The notes beneath the pieces are model-generated. The model searched no databases. It saw only the letters and a list, made by a program, of their open reading frames with translations, and had not been told where the DNA came from. A stretch of DNA of 14,033 nucleotides from JBEVEP01 sp040512755 (lineage in GTDB: Bacteria; Pseudomonadota; Alphaproteobacteria; Rhizobiales; Rhizobiaceae): contig JBEVEP010000404.1 in NCBI GenBank assembly GCA_040512755.1, positions 1 through 14,033 of the forward strand. The letters are read 5' to 3'. How positions within the stretch are numbered: position 1 is the first letter of the stretch; each line of letters starts with the position of its first letter. Shown here one piece after another: positions 1 to 7,769 of the stretch. A program made the translations under genes and the position numbers.

Positions 1-572
1 TTCTTGGCATCGCGATCCCGAATTTCATGCTGGCGCTGATCCTGATGTATTTCGCCAACATCTGGTTCGGAACCTCCATCGGACACTTGATGGACCAGAA
101 ATTCCTCGGCGAACCGATGAGTTGGGCCAAAGCCAAATCGATACTCGAACATTTGTGGATTCCGGTCTTCATCATCGGGACCGCAGGCACTGCGAGCATG
201 ATCCGTCGCCTGCGCGCCAATCTGCTGGACGAACTTCAGAAACAGTACGTCATGACGGCTCGCGCCAAGGGCCTCCATCCGTTCCGCACGCTGGTGAAGT
301 ATCCACTTCGCATGGCTCTCAACTTTTTCATTTCCGACATCGGCTCGATCCTGCCTGCCATCATCTCGGGGGCCGAAATCACCGCCATCGTCCTTTCGCT
401 CGAAACGACAGGCCCGATGCTGATCAAGGCGCTGCAGAGTCAGGACATGTATCTGGCAGGATCGTTCCTGATGTTCCTGGCATTTCTGACTGTCATCGGT
501 GTCCTGATTTCGGACTTGGCGCTGGCGCTTCTCGACCCACGTATCCGGCTGCAGGGCGGTAGTACGAAATGA
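1..572 (+). CDS. Oligopeptide/dipeptide-type ABC transporter permease (DppB/OppB-like), 5' end cut by window
   Basis: This is an inner-membrane permease of a peptide-type ABC importer. The frame is open from base 3 at the window edge, so the N-terminus is missing; the ATG at 27 is internal (it is preceded in frame by LGIAIPNF). The visible ~190 residues hold several hydrophobic segments and the cytoplasmic EAA-type loop that docks on the ATPase (YVMTARAKGL, then FRTLVKYPLR). The C-terminus ends in LLDPRIRL, a usual ending for DppB/OppB proteins. The stop codon overlaps the ATG of the next permease (ATGA, 569-572), so the two are translationally coupled and form the usual heterodimer. The substrate cannot be told from sequence; oligopeptides, sugars or opine-like compounds are all possible for this family. 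Confidence 0.9.
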   Translation, partial: LGIAIPNFMLALILMYFANIWFGTSIGHLMDQKFLGEPMSWAKAKSILEHLWIPVFIIGTAGTASMIRRLRANLLDELQKQYVMTARAKGLHPFRTLVKYPLRMALNFFISDIGSILPAIISGAEITAIVLSLETTGPMLIKALQSQDMYLAGSFLMFLAFLTVIGVLISDLALALLDPRIRLQGGSTK

Positions 573-1744
573 ACACCCCGCTCCCCCTGCCCGGCGCACC
601 TTTGGAGCATTACGTCTCGACGGCGCCGTTTGATCCGCAATCCGTCGAGGTGATGACCGAGGAGCAATCGCGGGTCTATCAGGCGTCGCAGCTGCGCCTG
701 ATGTGGTGGAAGTTCAAACGCCACAGACTGGCTTACGCTTCCGGCATATTCCTGGCGCTTTGCTACTGCTCTATCCTGATCAGCGAGTTCCTTGCACCTT
801 ACAACCTGCACACAAGGAACATGGATTTCATCTTTTCGCCGCCGCAGCGCGTGCGTCTCTTCCATGAAGGACAATTTGTCGGGCCTTTTGTCTATGGCCG
901 CACGATGAAGCTCGACATGGATACGCTCAAACGGGAATATTCCAACGACCGTACCGACGTGCAGCAGATCCGCTTTTTCTGCCGGGGCGATGGCTACAAA
1001 TTCTGGGGGATCGTGCCAGGCAATCTGCATCTGATGTGTCCGGCCGTCGGAGGCCAGATGTTCCTTCTTGGCACCGACCGGCTCGGTCGAGACGTCCTGT
1101 CCCGCATCACCTATGGCGCCCGTATCTCGCTGACCATCGGACTGGTCGGTGTCGGCGTCAGCTTCTTGCTGGGCATCATCATCGGCGGGCTCGCCGGCTA
1201 CCATGGCGGTGTGTTCGATCTGATCGTGCAGCGCGTGATCGAAGTTCTCCAATCCATTCCAAGCATCCCGCTGTGGATGGCGCTGGCTGCAATCATGCCG
1301 GTGACGTGGAGCCCGATACTGATCTACTTCGGGATCACGATCATTCTCGGATTGCTTGACTGGACCGGCCTGGCGCGCGCCGTGCGGTCGAAGCTTCTTG
1401 CGCTTCGAGAGGAAGATTATGTACTGGCGGCGCAGCTTATGGGCGCCAGAAGCAGCCGCATCATTGGCCGGCATCTGATTCCAGGCTTTATGTCGCATCT
1501 CATCGCCAGTGCGACGATCTCGATACCCGGAATGATCCTTGGCGAAACCGCGCTCAGCTTCCTGGGCCTTGGCCTCAGGCCACCGATCACAAGTTGGGGT
1601 ATCCTGCTGACCGAAGCACGCAGCGTCAGCGTGATCGCGTTCTATCCCTGGCTGCTGTTTCCGATGCTCCCGGTCATCCTCGTCATTCTGGCGTTCAACT
1701 TCCTGGGCGATGGATTGCGCGACGCCGCTGACCCCTACAAATGA
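569..1744 (+). CDS. Oligopeptide/dipeptide-type ABC transporter permease (DppC/OppC-like) with long periplasmic insert
   Basis: This 391-aa inner-membrane permease is the partner of the preceding gene. Residues ~40-77 form the OppC N-terminal region with the first membrane helix (YASGIFLALCYCSILISEFL). Residues ~167-180 carry the family signature LGTDRLGRDVLSRI. The permease domain follows with about five helices, and the EAA loop lies at ~279-306 (REEDYVLAAQLMGARSSRII). The end, FLGDGLRDAADPYK, is typical for the family. The segment between helix 1 and the signature (~78-166) is roughly 90 residues, longer than in DppC and more like the YejE subclass; it should be periplasmic. No ATPase genes follow, so they must lie upstream of the window or elsewhere. 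The ATG overlaps the previous stop codon. Confidence 0.9.
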   Translation: MNTPLPLPGAPLEHYVSTAPFDPQSVEVMTEEQSRVYQASQLRLMWWKFKRHRLAYASGIFLALCYCSILISEFLAPYNLHTRNMDFIFSPPQRVRLFHEGQFVGPFVYGRTMKLDMDTLKREYSNDRTDVQQIRFFCRGDGYKFWGIVPGNLHLMCPAVGGQMFLLGTDRLGRDVLSRITYGARISLTIGLVGVGVSFLLGIIIGGLAGYHGGVFDLIVQRVIEVLQSIPSIPLWMALAAIMPVTWSPILIYFGITIILGLLDWTGLARAVRSKLLALREEDYVLAAQLMGARSSRIIGRHLIPGFMSHLIASATISIPGMILGETALSFLGLGLRPPITSWGILLTEARSVSVIAFYPWLLFPMLPVILVILAFNFLGDGLRDAADPYK

Positions 1745-2102
1745 GCAAATGCACGCTTCTCCGTTGCCACGCCCCTTTTCCGGTCTGGCCATTGTCAAAG
1801 AACTCTCCCTGTCGGGAGCAGTCGGGAAGCGGGGCGCACCAGGTTCCCGTGAAGGCGATGCCGGAGATTATGTGAGAGGCTGAAAGGGGGTGGATAAAAA
1901 AATTTTCGGGTTTCCTCATCCCAGTGCTGGGAGGGGGTGTTCCAGCTAGGGCGGCCACTCCGTCCAGAGGGAGGAGGATTAACAACCGAGCCGGCAGTTA
2001 CCCTGGATTCACCGCCGTGTCTAAGGCGACGGTGCACTTGACACATCTCCCTCCCGTGCCGCACACGCTGCTTGACAGAATTGGGGCCTGGAGGAGTTGA
2101 AA
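1745..2102. other. 358-bp intergenic region with several short inverted repeats
   Basis: I see no credible gene here; frames on both strands lack family features and conserved starts. The region holds small hairpins: CTCCC/GGGAG at 1805-1818, TCCCAG/CTGGGA with a 2-nt loop at 1919-1932, and an imperfect CACCGCCG stem around 2010-2034. There is also an A/T tract at ~1895-1906. None is followed by a clear T-run on the plus strand, so none is a convincing terminator for the permease operon. The density of short stems suggests a dispersed intergenic repeat, but that cannot be shown from a single copy. Confidence 0.5.
2037..2066 (+). promoter_or_regulatory. Possible promoter of the fabD cluster
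   Basis: CTTGACA (2037-2043) matches the sigma-70-type -35 element favoured in alphaproteobacteria. A 17-nt spacer puts the -10 region at 2061-2066 (GCACAC), which is a poor match. A second CTTGACA starts at 2071 but is too close to the start codon to serve as a -35 for fabD. Positional support only. Confidence 0.25.
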
Positions 2103-3044
2103 ATGTCGATTGCATTCACCTTTCCAGGGCAGGGCAGCCAATCCGTCGGGATGGGAAGGGATTTGGCCGAAACCTTTCCCGAAGCGCGCGCCGTATTTGA
2201 CGAGGTCGACGAGGCGCTCGGGCAGAAACTTTCGGCGTTGATGTGGGAAGGCCCGGAAGAGACGCTGACCCTCACAGCAAACGCGCAGCCGGCGCTGATG
2301 GCCATGTCGCTCGCGGTGCTGCGGGCGATGGAAGCGCGTGGTTTCTCGCTGAAGGACAAGGTGGCGTATGTCGCCGGCCATTCGCTCGGCGAATATTCCG
2401 CTCTCGCCGCAGCCGGCACATTCTCCATAGCTGACGCCGCGCGTCTGCTGCGCATTCGCGGCAATGCGATGCAGGCTGCGGTTCCGGTTGGCGAAGGCGC
2501 GATGGCCGCGATCATCGGGCTGGGTCAGGCGGAAGTCGAGGCCGCCTGCACCGAGGCCGCCGCGAACTCCGTCTGCCAGATCGCAAACGATAATGGCGGT
2601 GGCCAGTTGGTCATCTCCGGCGCCAAGGCGGGGGTTGAACTGGCCGCACGGCTCTGCACCGACAAGGGCGCCAAACGGGCGATCATGCTGCCCGTCTCGG
2701 CGCCGTTCCATTCCGCCCTGATGGCTCCCGCCGCCGAGATCATGCGCGAGGCATTGGCAGGTGTCACAAAGCACGCGCCGGCAGTTCCCGTCGTTGCGAA
2801 CGTCACCGCCAGGCCGTTGGCCGATGTCGGGGAAATCACTGCGAGGTTGGTGGAGCAGGTGACAGGCCGAGTGCGCTGGCGCGAGACGGTGGAGTGGTTT
2901 GGCCGGAACGGCGTTTCGACGCTTTATGAAGTCGGCGCCGGGAAGGTTCTGTCGGGCCTTGCGCGCCGCATAGATAAAGAGATCTCCCCAAGCGCCATCA
3001 ATACGCCGGCCGATATTGAAACGGCGCTTCAGGCGTTGACATGA
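2103..3044 (+). CDS. fabD: Malonyl-CoA:ACP transacylase FabD
   Basis: FabD is cytosolic and transfers malonyl from CoA to acyl carrier protein, supplying the extender unit of type II fatty-acid synthesis. The product has 313 aa, a normal FabD length. It starts with FTFPGQGSQ (oxyanion Gln at 10). It has the nucleophile elbow GHSLGEYSA with Ser94, Arg119 in LRIRG, and the catalytic His203 in APFHS; each lies close to its E. coli position. I chose the ATG at 2103 over the in-frame TTG at 2097 because GGAGGAG (2090-2096) sits 6 nt before it and homologues begin MxxAFxFPGQG. It is the first gene of the fabD-fabG-acpP-fabF cluster, 49 bp before fabG. All catalytic residues are present, so function is nearly certain. 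Confidence 0.97.
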   Translation: MSIAFTFPGQGSQSVGMGRDLAETFPEARAVFDEVDEALGQKLSALMWEGPEETLTLTANAQPALMAMSLAVLRAMEARGFSLKDKVAYVAGHSLGEYSALAAAGTFSIADAARLLRIRGNAMQAAVPVGEGAMAAIIGLGQAEVEAACTEAAANSVCQIANDNGGGQLVISGAKAGVELAARLCTDKGAKRAIMLPVSAPFHSALMAPAAEIMREALAGVTKHAPAVPVVANVTARPLADVGEITARLVEQVTGRVRWRETVEWFGRNGVSTLYEVGAGKVLSGLARRIDKEISPSAINTPADIETALQALT

Positions 3045-3093
3045 TCCGACGCTGTGAACTTGTGAGCGTGTTTTTCTGGAACGGAGTGAAGAA

Positions 3094-3831
3094 ATGTTCG
3101 ATCTGACCGGCCGAAAGGCGCTTGTCACCGGGGCCTCGGGGGGCATCGGCGAGGAGATTGCGCGCGCGCTTCATGCCCAGGGGGCGGTCGTCGGCCTGCA
3201 CGGCACCCGGGTGGAGAAACTCGAGACGATTGCCGGTGAACTTGGTGACCGGGTCAAACTGTTCCCGGCCGATCTTTCGAATCGCGACCAGGTGAAGTCG
3301 CTCGGGCAGAAGGCCGAAGCCGAGCTCGAGGGCGTCGATATCCTGGTCAACAATGCGGGCATCACGAAGGATGGCCTTTTTGTGCGGATGTCGGATCAGG
3401 ACTGGGATTCCGTTATTGAAATCAATCTCACGGCGGTGTTTCGCCTCACGCGCGAGCTGACCCATCCGATGATGCGCCGCCGTTTCGGGCGCATCATTAA
3501 CATAACATCCGTTGTCGGCGTGACCGGCAATCCGGGGCAGGCGAACTACTGCGCATCGAAGGCGGGCATGATCGGCTTCTCGAAATCGCTGGCACAGGAG
3601 ATCGCCTCCCGCAACGTCACGGTCAATTGCGTGGCGCCCGGCTTCATCGAATCGGCCATGACCGAGAAGCTGAACGACAAGCAGAAAGAGGCGATCATGG
3701 GGGCCATCCCGATGAGACGGATGGGCACCGGCGCGGAAGTCGCGTCGTCGGTCGCCTGGCTCGCTTCGAATGAGGCCGGCTATGTGACGGGCCAGACGAT
3801 CCACGTGAACGGGGGCATGGCAATGATCTGA
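3094..3831 (+). CDS. fabG: 3-oxoacyl-ACP reductase FabG
   Basis: FabG is the NADPH-dependent reductase that turns 3-ketoacyl-ACP into 3-hydroxyacyl-ACP in each elongation cycle. The product is 245 aa, a classical short-chain dehydrogenase. It has the dinucleotide motif TGASGGIG at 12-19, NNAG at 86-89, and the catalytic tetrad Asn111, Ser139, Tyr152 and Lys156 (YCASK). The late motif CVAPGFIESAMT and the ending TGQTIHVNGGMAM mark it as FabG rather than a generic member. The start codon has GGAG at 3083-3086. It lies between fabD and acpP, the normal place in Rhizobiales. A small GC hairpin at 3843-3860 just after the gene may reduce read-through into acpP. Confidence 0.97.
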   Translation: MFDLTGRKALVTGASGGIGEEIARALHAQGAVVGLHGTRVEKLETIAGELGDRVKLFPADLSNRDQVKSLGQKAEAELEGVDILVNNAGITKDGLFVRMSDQDWDSVIEINLTAVFRLTRELTHPMMRRRFGRIINITSVVGVTGNPGQANYCASKAGMIGFSKSLAQEIASRNVTVNCVAPGFIESAMTEKLNDKQKEAIMGAIPMRRMGTGAEVASSVAWLASNEAGYVTGQTIHVNGGMAMI

Positions 3832-3842
3832 ATCCGTCGGAA

Positions 3843-3860
3843 AAGGCGGCTTTTCGCCTT
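3843..3860 (+). terminator. Small hairpin after fabG, possible attenuator
   Basis: AAGGCG (3843-3848) and CGCCTT (3855-3860) form a perfect 6-bp stem around a 6-nt loop, 12 bp after the fabG stop. It is followed by GGACC, not a T-run, so at most it is a weak or partial terminator or a stabilising 3' stem between fabG and the highly expressed acpP. Confidence 0.3.
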
Positions 3861-3959
3861 GGACCTGTGCGGATTTTCGTGTAATGCGGCCGTTAAATCG
3901 GTGTTTCGGGGCCGAATGCTTCGCTGCGCCAGTTCCGTGTTTGCGGACAATCTTTCAAC

Positions 3960-3988
3960 TTGATAAGCGGCAATCGGGCCGTTAACGA
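3960..3988 (+). promoter_or_regulatory. Possible acpP promoter
   Basis: TTGATA (3960-3965, preceded by C), a 17-nt spacer and TAACGA (3983-3988) form a weak sigma-70-like promoter in the 188-bp gap before acpP. A separate acpP promoter is common because the carrier protein is needed in much larger amounts than its neighbours. The match is modest and the start site is unknown. Confidence 0.3.
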
Positions 3989-4019
3989 AGACATACTAAC
4001 AGAAGACGAGGGTTTCCCC

Positions 4020-4256
4020 ATGAGCGACACCGCAGAACGCGTCAAGAAAATCGTTGTAGAGCATCTTGGCGTGGAAGCCGACAAGGTTACGGAGGCGGCC
4101 AGCTTCATCGACGACCTCGGCGCAGACAGCCTTGACACGGTTGAGCTCGTGATGGCGTTCGAAGAGGAATTCGGCGTCGAGATCCCGGACGATGCGGCCG
4201 AGACGATCCTCACGGTCGGCGATGCCGTGAAGTACATCGACAAGGCTTCCGCCTGA
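4020..4256 (+). CDS. acpP: Acyl carrier protein AcpP
   Basis: This 78-aa acidic cytosolic protein carries acyl chains on a phosphopantetheine arm during fatty-acid and lipid A synthesis. The attachment serine is Ser37 in GADSLDTVEL, followed by the usual recognition helix (VMAFEEEFGVEIPD). The length matches housekeeping AcpP rather than nodulation or lipid A-specific carriers (NodF, AcpXL). The frame is open further upstream, but the ATG at 4020 is chosen because homologues start MSDTAERVKKIVVEHLG and a GAGGG ribosome site lies at about 4008-4012. It stands 37 bp before fabF, which uses its acyl form as substrate. Confidence 0.97.
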   Translation: MSDTAERVKKIVVEHLGVEADKVTEAASFIDDLGADSLDTVELVMAFEEEFGVEIPDDAAETILTVGDAVKYIDKASA

Positions 4257-4293
4257 CGTCTTTCCCAATCCGATTGGCACCCGAGGACCTGCG

Positions 4294-5556
4294 ATGAGGC
4301 GCGTTGTCGTCACCGGCATGGGTCTGCTCTCGCCATTCGGCGTGGGTGTCGAGCATGGATGGAAGCATCTTCTGTCGGGCAGGAGCGCTGCCCGGCGGAT
4401 CACCGAATTCGAGGTCGAAGACCTGCCCTGCAAGATCGCGCATGTGATTCCGCGCGGTGACGGCAGCGACGGTACTTTCAATCCCGAAGCGTTCCTTGAG
4501 CCGAAGGAACTGCGCAAAATCGGCGATTTCATTCTGTATGGAATTGCGGCGGCCGATGAAGCGCTCAGCGATTCCGGTTGGAAGCCTGAGACCGACGAGG
4601 ACCGTAACGCCACGGGTGTGATGATCGGCTCCGGCATCGGCGGTATCGAAGGCATTGCCGAAAACGCCCTCATCCTGAAAGAGCGAGGGCCGCGCCGCAT
4701 CAGTCCTTTCTTCATCCCCGGCAACATCATCAATCTGGTGTCGGGACAGGTTTCGATCCGGCACGGGCTGAAGGGTCCGAACCATGCGGTCGTCACAGCC
4801 TGCTCGACTGGCGCGCACGCGATCGGCGATGCCGCGCGGCTGATCATGTTCGGCGATGCGGATGTGATGGTCGCCGGTGGAGCGGAATCGCCGGTAACGC
4901 GGCTCTCGCTGGCCGGTTTTGCAGCGTGCAAGGCATTGTCGACAGATCGCAACGATACACCGGAAAAGGCGTCGCGGCCCTACGATCGCGATCGCGATGG
5001 CTTCGTGATGGGCGAAGGGGCCGGCGTCGTCGTCGTCGAGGAGCTCGAACACGCCAAGGCTCGCGGAGCGAAAATCTATGCCGAGGTGACCGGATATGGG
5101 CTGACTGGCGACGCCTACCACATCACCGCTCCGGCGGAAGACGGCGACGGCGCCTACCGGTGCATGTCCGCGGCGCTGAAGCGAGCAAAGCTGGCGCCGG
5201 CGGATGTCGACTACATCAATGCTCACGGCACCTCGACCATGGCCGATACGATCGAGCTTGGCGCCGTCGAGCGGCTTGTGGGCAACGCAGCCTCGAAAAT
5301 ATCCATGTCCTCGACCAAGTCGGCGATCGGGCATTTGCTGGGCGCCGCGGGCGCGGCGGAGGCGATCTTTTCGATCCTCGCCATTCGCGACAATGTCGCG
5401 CCGCCGACGATCAACCTCGACAATCCTGCGGTCGAAACCGCGATCGATCTCGTGCCCCACGAGCCGCGTCAACGGCAGATCGACGTCGTACTCTCCAACT
5501 CGTTCGGCTTCGGCGGCACCAACGCGTCCCTGGTCTTCCAACGCTACAACGGGTGA
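4294..5556 (+). CDS. fabF: 3-oxoacyl-ACP synthase II FabF
   Basis: FabF condenses malonyl-ACP with acyl-ACP, elongating the fatty-acid chain. At 420 aa it has the normal length and the thiolase-fold catalytic set: Cys170 in TACSTGAH, His311 in NAHGTSTMADT, Lys342 in SSTKS and His347 in IGHLLGAAG. The closing NSFGFGGTNASLVF contains the GFGGTN loop (405-410). The start MRRVVVTGMGLLSPFG and a GAGGA site (4283-4287) support the ATG at 4294. It follows acpP directly, as in most alphaproteobacteria. No fabH or plsX lies in this cluster, so chain initiation is encoded elsewhere. Confidence 0.97.
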   Translation: MRRVVVTGMGLLSPFGVGVEHGWKHLLSGRSAARRITEFEVEDLPCKIAHVIPRGDGSDGTFNPEAFLEPKELRKIGDFILYGIAAADEALSDSGWKPETDEDRNATGVMIGSGIGGIEGIAENALILKERGPRRISPFFIPGNIINLVSGQVSIRHGLKGPNHAVVTACSTGAHAIGDAARLIMFGDADVMVAGGAESPVTRLSLAGFAACKALSTDRNDTPEKASRPYDRDRDGFVMGEGAGVVVVEELEHAKARGAKIYAEVTGYGLTGDAYHITAPAEDGDGAYRCMSAALKRAKLAPADVDYINAHGTSTMADTIELGAVERLVGNAASKISMSSTKSAIGHLLGAAGAAEAIFSILAIRDNVAPPTINLDNPAVETAIDLVPHEPRQRQIDVVLSNSFGFGGTNASLVFQRYNG

Positions 5557-5641
5557 CTGTCCCGCACGGCGCTCTGCCGCCAATTTTGCCATATTCAGCA
5601 TTAGTCTCCGCGCGGGGGAATCAAACAGGCGGTACTGAAAA

Positions 5642-6847
5642 ATGACTACGAATCCGGCGAACCAGACTGAGTTGGGGCAGCAGACGCCGCCGGCCAGGCC
5701 AATCGTCCCGAAGTCGGCCAGCGAAGCACTACGGCCAGAGGCCGGCACGCCGCCTCCGCCCGCCTCAAAGCGGTCGCGCCAGTCGCGAAACCAGTTCGTC
5801 GTGTTCCTCAATTTCCTGATGTCGGCAATTGTCCTGGTGACGCTTGCCGCGCTGGTCCTGGTGTACGTTGGAAAGCGTGCCTTTGAAGAGCCGGGGACGA
5901 GGCAGACCGCGATGACCTTCCTGGTTAAACCCAACACCGGAATGTCGGAAATTGCCGACCAATTGGAACGCCGCGGATTGATCAGCGACGCACGCATGTT
6001 CCAGCTCGCCGTGAAAGCCTACGGTAATGACAGTTCGCTGAAGGCCGGCGAATATGAGATCACGCCGGACGCATCCATGCACGACATCATGGATATCCTG
6101 ACCAGCGGCAAGTCGATACTCTATTCGCTGACTGTGCCCGAAGGGCTGACCGTGGCGCAAGCATGGCAGCGGATCGCTGAAAACGAGGCCCTGAGTGGAG
6201 ACATGCCGGCGACGATGCCTGCGGAAGGCTCGCTAGCGGCTGACACACAACGCTTTACCCGGGGGACCTCCCGCCAGCAGGTGATCAACAAGATGCTGGC
6301 CGACCAGAAGGGACTGGTCGAGAGTATTTGGGAACGCCGTGCCAACGGGCTGCCGCTCACTAGTGTCGATGAGTTTGTGACGCTCGCCTCGATCGTGGAG
6401 AAAGAAACCGGGCGTGGTGATGAAAGGTCGCGCGTTGCGGCCGTCTTCCTAAACCGGCTGAACAAAGGGATGCGTTTGCAGTCTGATCCAACCATCATCT
6501 ACGGTCTGTTTGGCGGCAAGGGCAAACCCTCTGATCGCCCGATCCTGCAGTCGGACATCACCAAGCCGACGCCGTACAACACGTACGTCATCAATGGTCT
6601 GCCTCCGACGCCGATCGCAAATCCGGGACGCGCTGCGCTGGAAGCCGTAGCCAATCCATCGAAGACTGAAGATCTCTATTTCGTCGCCGACGGGACCGGT
6701 GGGCACGTGTTTGCGGTGACGCTGGAAGAGCACAATGCAAACGTGGCTCGATACCGCGCCTTCGAGAAGAAGCAGGCTGATGAAGCTACCAAGGCCGGCG
6801 CGGCCGGTGGTACAGACAATAGTGCGGAGCCGGCGGCCGCCCAGTGA
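5642..6847 (+). CDS. mltG: Endolytic murein transglycosylase MltG (YceG)
   Basis: MltG is a membrane-anchored lytic transglycosylase that cleaves nascent glycan strands and so sets their length. The 401-aa protein has a proline-rich cytoplasmic N-terminus (1-50), one membrane helix (~53-76, VVFLNFLMSAIVLVTLAALVL), a LysM-like periplasmic part (~90-160) and the YceG catalytic domain. The catalytic glutamate lies in LASIVEKETG (Glu253/Glu255). RLQSDPTIIYG (~278-288), PYNTY (~311-315) and GLPPTPIANPG (~319-329) are diagnostic. The tail after ~375 is Ala/Thr-rich and probably disordered. It sits 85 bp after fabF, a placement conserved in many alphaproteobacteria. Its ribosome site is weak (AGGCGG about 10 nt before ATG). 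Confidence 0.95.
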   Translation: MTTNPANQTELGQQTPPARPIVPKSASEALRPEAGTPPPPASKRSRQSRNQFVVFLNFLMSAIVLVTLAALVLVYVGKRAFEEPGTRQTAMTFLVKPNTGMSEIADQLERRGLISDARMFQLAVKAYGNDSSLKAGEYEITPDASMHDIMDILTSGKSILYSLTVPEGLTVAQAWQRIAENEALSGDMPATMPAEGSLAADTQRFTRGTSRQQVINKMLADQKGLVESIWERRANGLPLTSVDEFVTLASIVEKETGRGDERSRVAAVFLNRLNKGMRLQSDPTIIYGLFGGKGKPSDRPILQSDITKPTPYNTYVINGLPPTPIANPGRAALEAVANPSKTEDLYFVADGTGGHVFAVTLEEHNANVARYRAFEKKQADEATKAGAAGGTDNSAEPAAAQ

Positions 6848-6878
6848 CGGGCAGCGCGGATGATCGGGGCAGGGAAAG

Positions 6879-7766
6879 ATGGCACTGCAGAGCATGACGG
6901 GCTTTGCGCGTTCGGTCGCGGATTGCAATGGCGCCGCGATCGTGTGGGAAGTCAAATCGGTCAACGGCAAGAGCCTTGACGCCCGCCTTCGCCTGCCGCC
7001 AGGCTTCGAGAGGATCGAGGCGCCAGCGCGACAAGCAATCCAGAAGCGGTTCTCTCGTGGCAATATCCAGGCTGGACTTTCGGTAACCAGGTTCGGCCTG
7101 CAGGTACAGCCTGTCGTGAACGAAGCTTTTCTCAGAGACCTTGCCGGGTTGGCCAGGCGGCTGGAAGAGCAGTTTGGCATCAGCCCGGCTACGGCCGATG
7201 GCCTCCTCGCCTTACGCGGTGTGCTCGAAGTGCCGGAAATGGCAGAGGACGACGAAGCGCGCGCCGATACGGACGCCGCGATCCTGCTTGCGCTGAATGA
7301 GGCGCTCGATGGCCTCGAACAGGCGCGCAGCGCGGAAGGAGCCGCGCTCGGGGCGCTGCTCTTGGCTCATCTCGACGTGATCGAACAGTTGACCGGCCGG
7401 GCCGAGGCAGACCCATCGCGCGAACCAGCGATGATCCGTGGGCGCATTGCCGAGCAGGTAAAGCTGCTGATGGACGCGACATCGAATCTCGACGAGCAGC
7501 GGCTGCATATGGAGGCCGCGTTCCTCGCCACAAAAGCCGACATCCGCGAAGAGATCGACCGGTTGAAAACGCATGTCGCTTCCGCCCGCAGTCTTATCGC
7601 CGGCGGCGGACCAATTGGCCGCAAGCTCGATTTTCTGGCGCAGGAATTCAACCGCGAATCGAATACACTGTGCTCCAAGTCGAATGCCGCCGCCGTGACG
7701 GCGATCGGATTGGAGCTAAAGGCTGTCGTCGACCAGTTTCGCGAACAGGTCCAGAATCTGGAGTAG
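6879..7766 (+). CDS. YicC/YloC family endoribonuclease
   Basis: The 295-aa product belongs to the YicC family; E. coli YicC is an RNase linked to small-RNA turnover. The N-terminal domain begins with the hallmark MALQSMTGFARS and EVKSVNGKSLDARLRLP. The C-terminal DUF1732 domain contains REEIDRLKTHV, the strongly conserved GRKLDFLAQEFNRESNT, SKSN, and the ending ELKAVVDQFREQVQNLE. Both domains are complete. AGGGA lies just before the ATG. It is 31 bp after mltG and 3 nt before gmk, so it is almost surely co-transcribed with gmk, a pairing seen widely in bacteria. Confidence 0.95.
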   Translation: MALQSMTGFARSVADCNGAAIVWEVKSVNGKSLDARLRLPPGFERIEAPARQAIQKRFSRGNIQAGLSVTRFGLQVQPVVNEAFLRDLAGLARRLEEQFGISPATADGLLALRGVLEVPEMAEDDEARADTDAAILLALNEALDGLEQARSAEGAALGALLLAHLDVIEQLTGRAEADPSREPAMIRGRIAEQVKLLMDATSNLDEQRLHMEAAFLATKADIREEIDRLKTHVASARSLIAGGGPIGRKLDFLAQEFNRESNTLCSKSNAAAVTAIGLELKAVVDQFREQVQNLE

Positions 7767-7769
7767 GAC

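Noticed and set aside
440..1798. 452-codon minus-strand frame opposite the ABC permeases
   Set aside because: Arg/His/Asp-rich composition typical of a shadow frame; the plus-strand permeases have clear family signatures.
1998..3146. 382-codon minus-strand frame opposite fabD
   Set aside because: Antisense to a complete FabD with all catalytic residues; no domain recognised.
2998..3804. 268-codon minus-strand frame opposite fabG
   Set aside because: Antisense to a complete FabG; biased composition and no motif.
4210..5997. 595-codon open frame on the minus strand opposite fabF and mltG
   Set aside because: It is antisense to fabF, whose family motifs are complete. Long antisense frames are expected in high-GC DNA, and the translation shows no recognisable domain.
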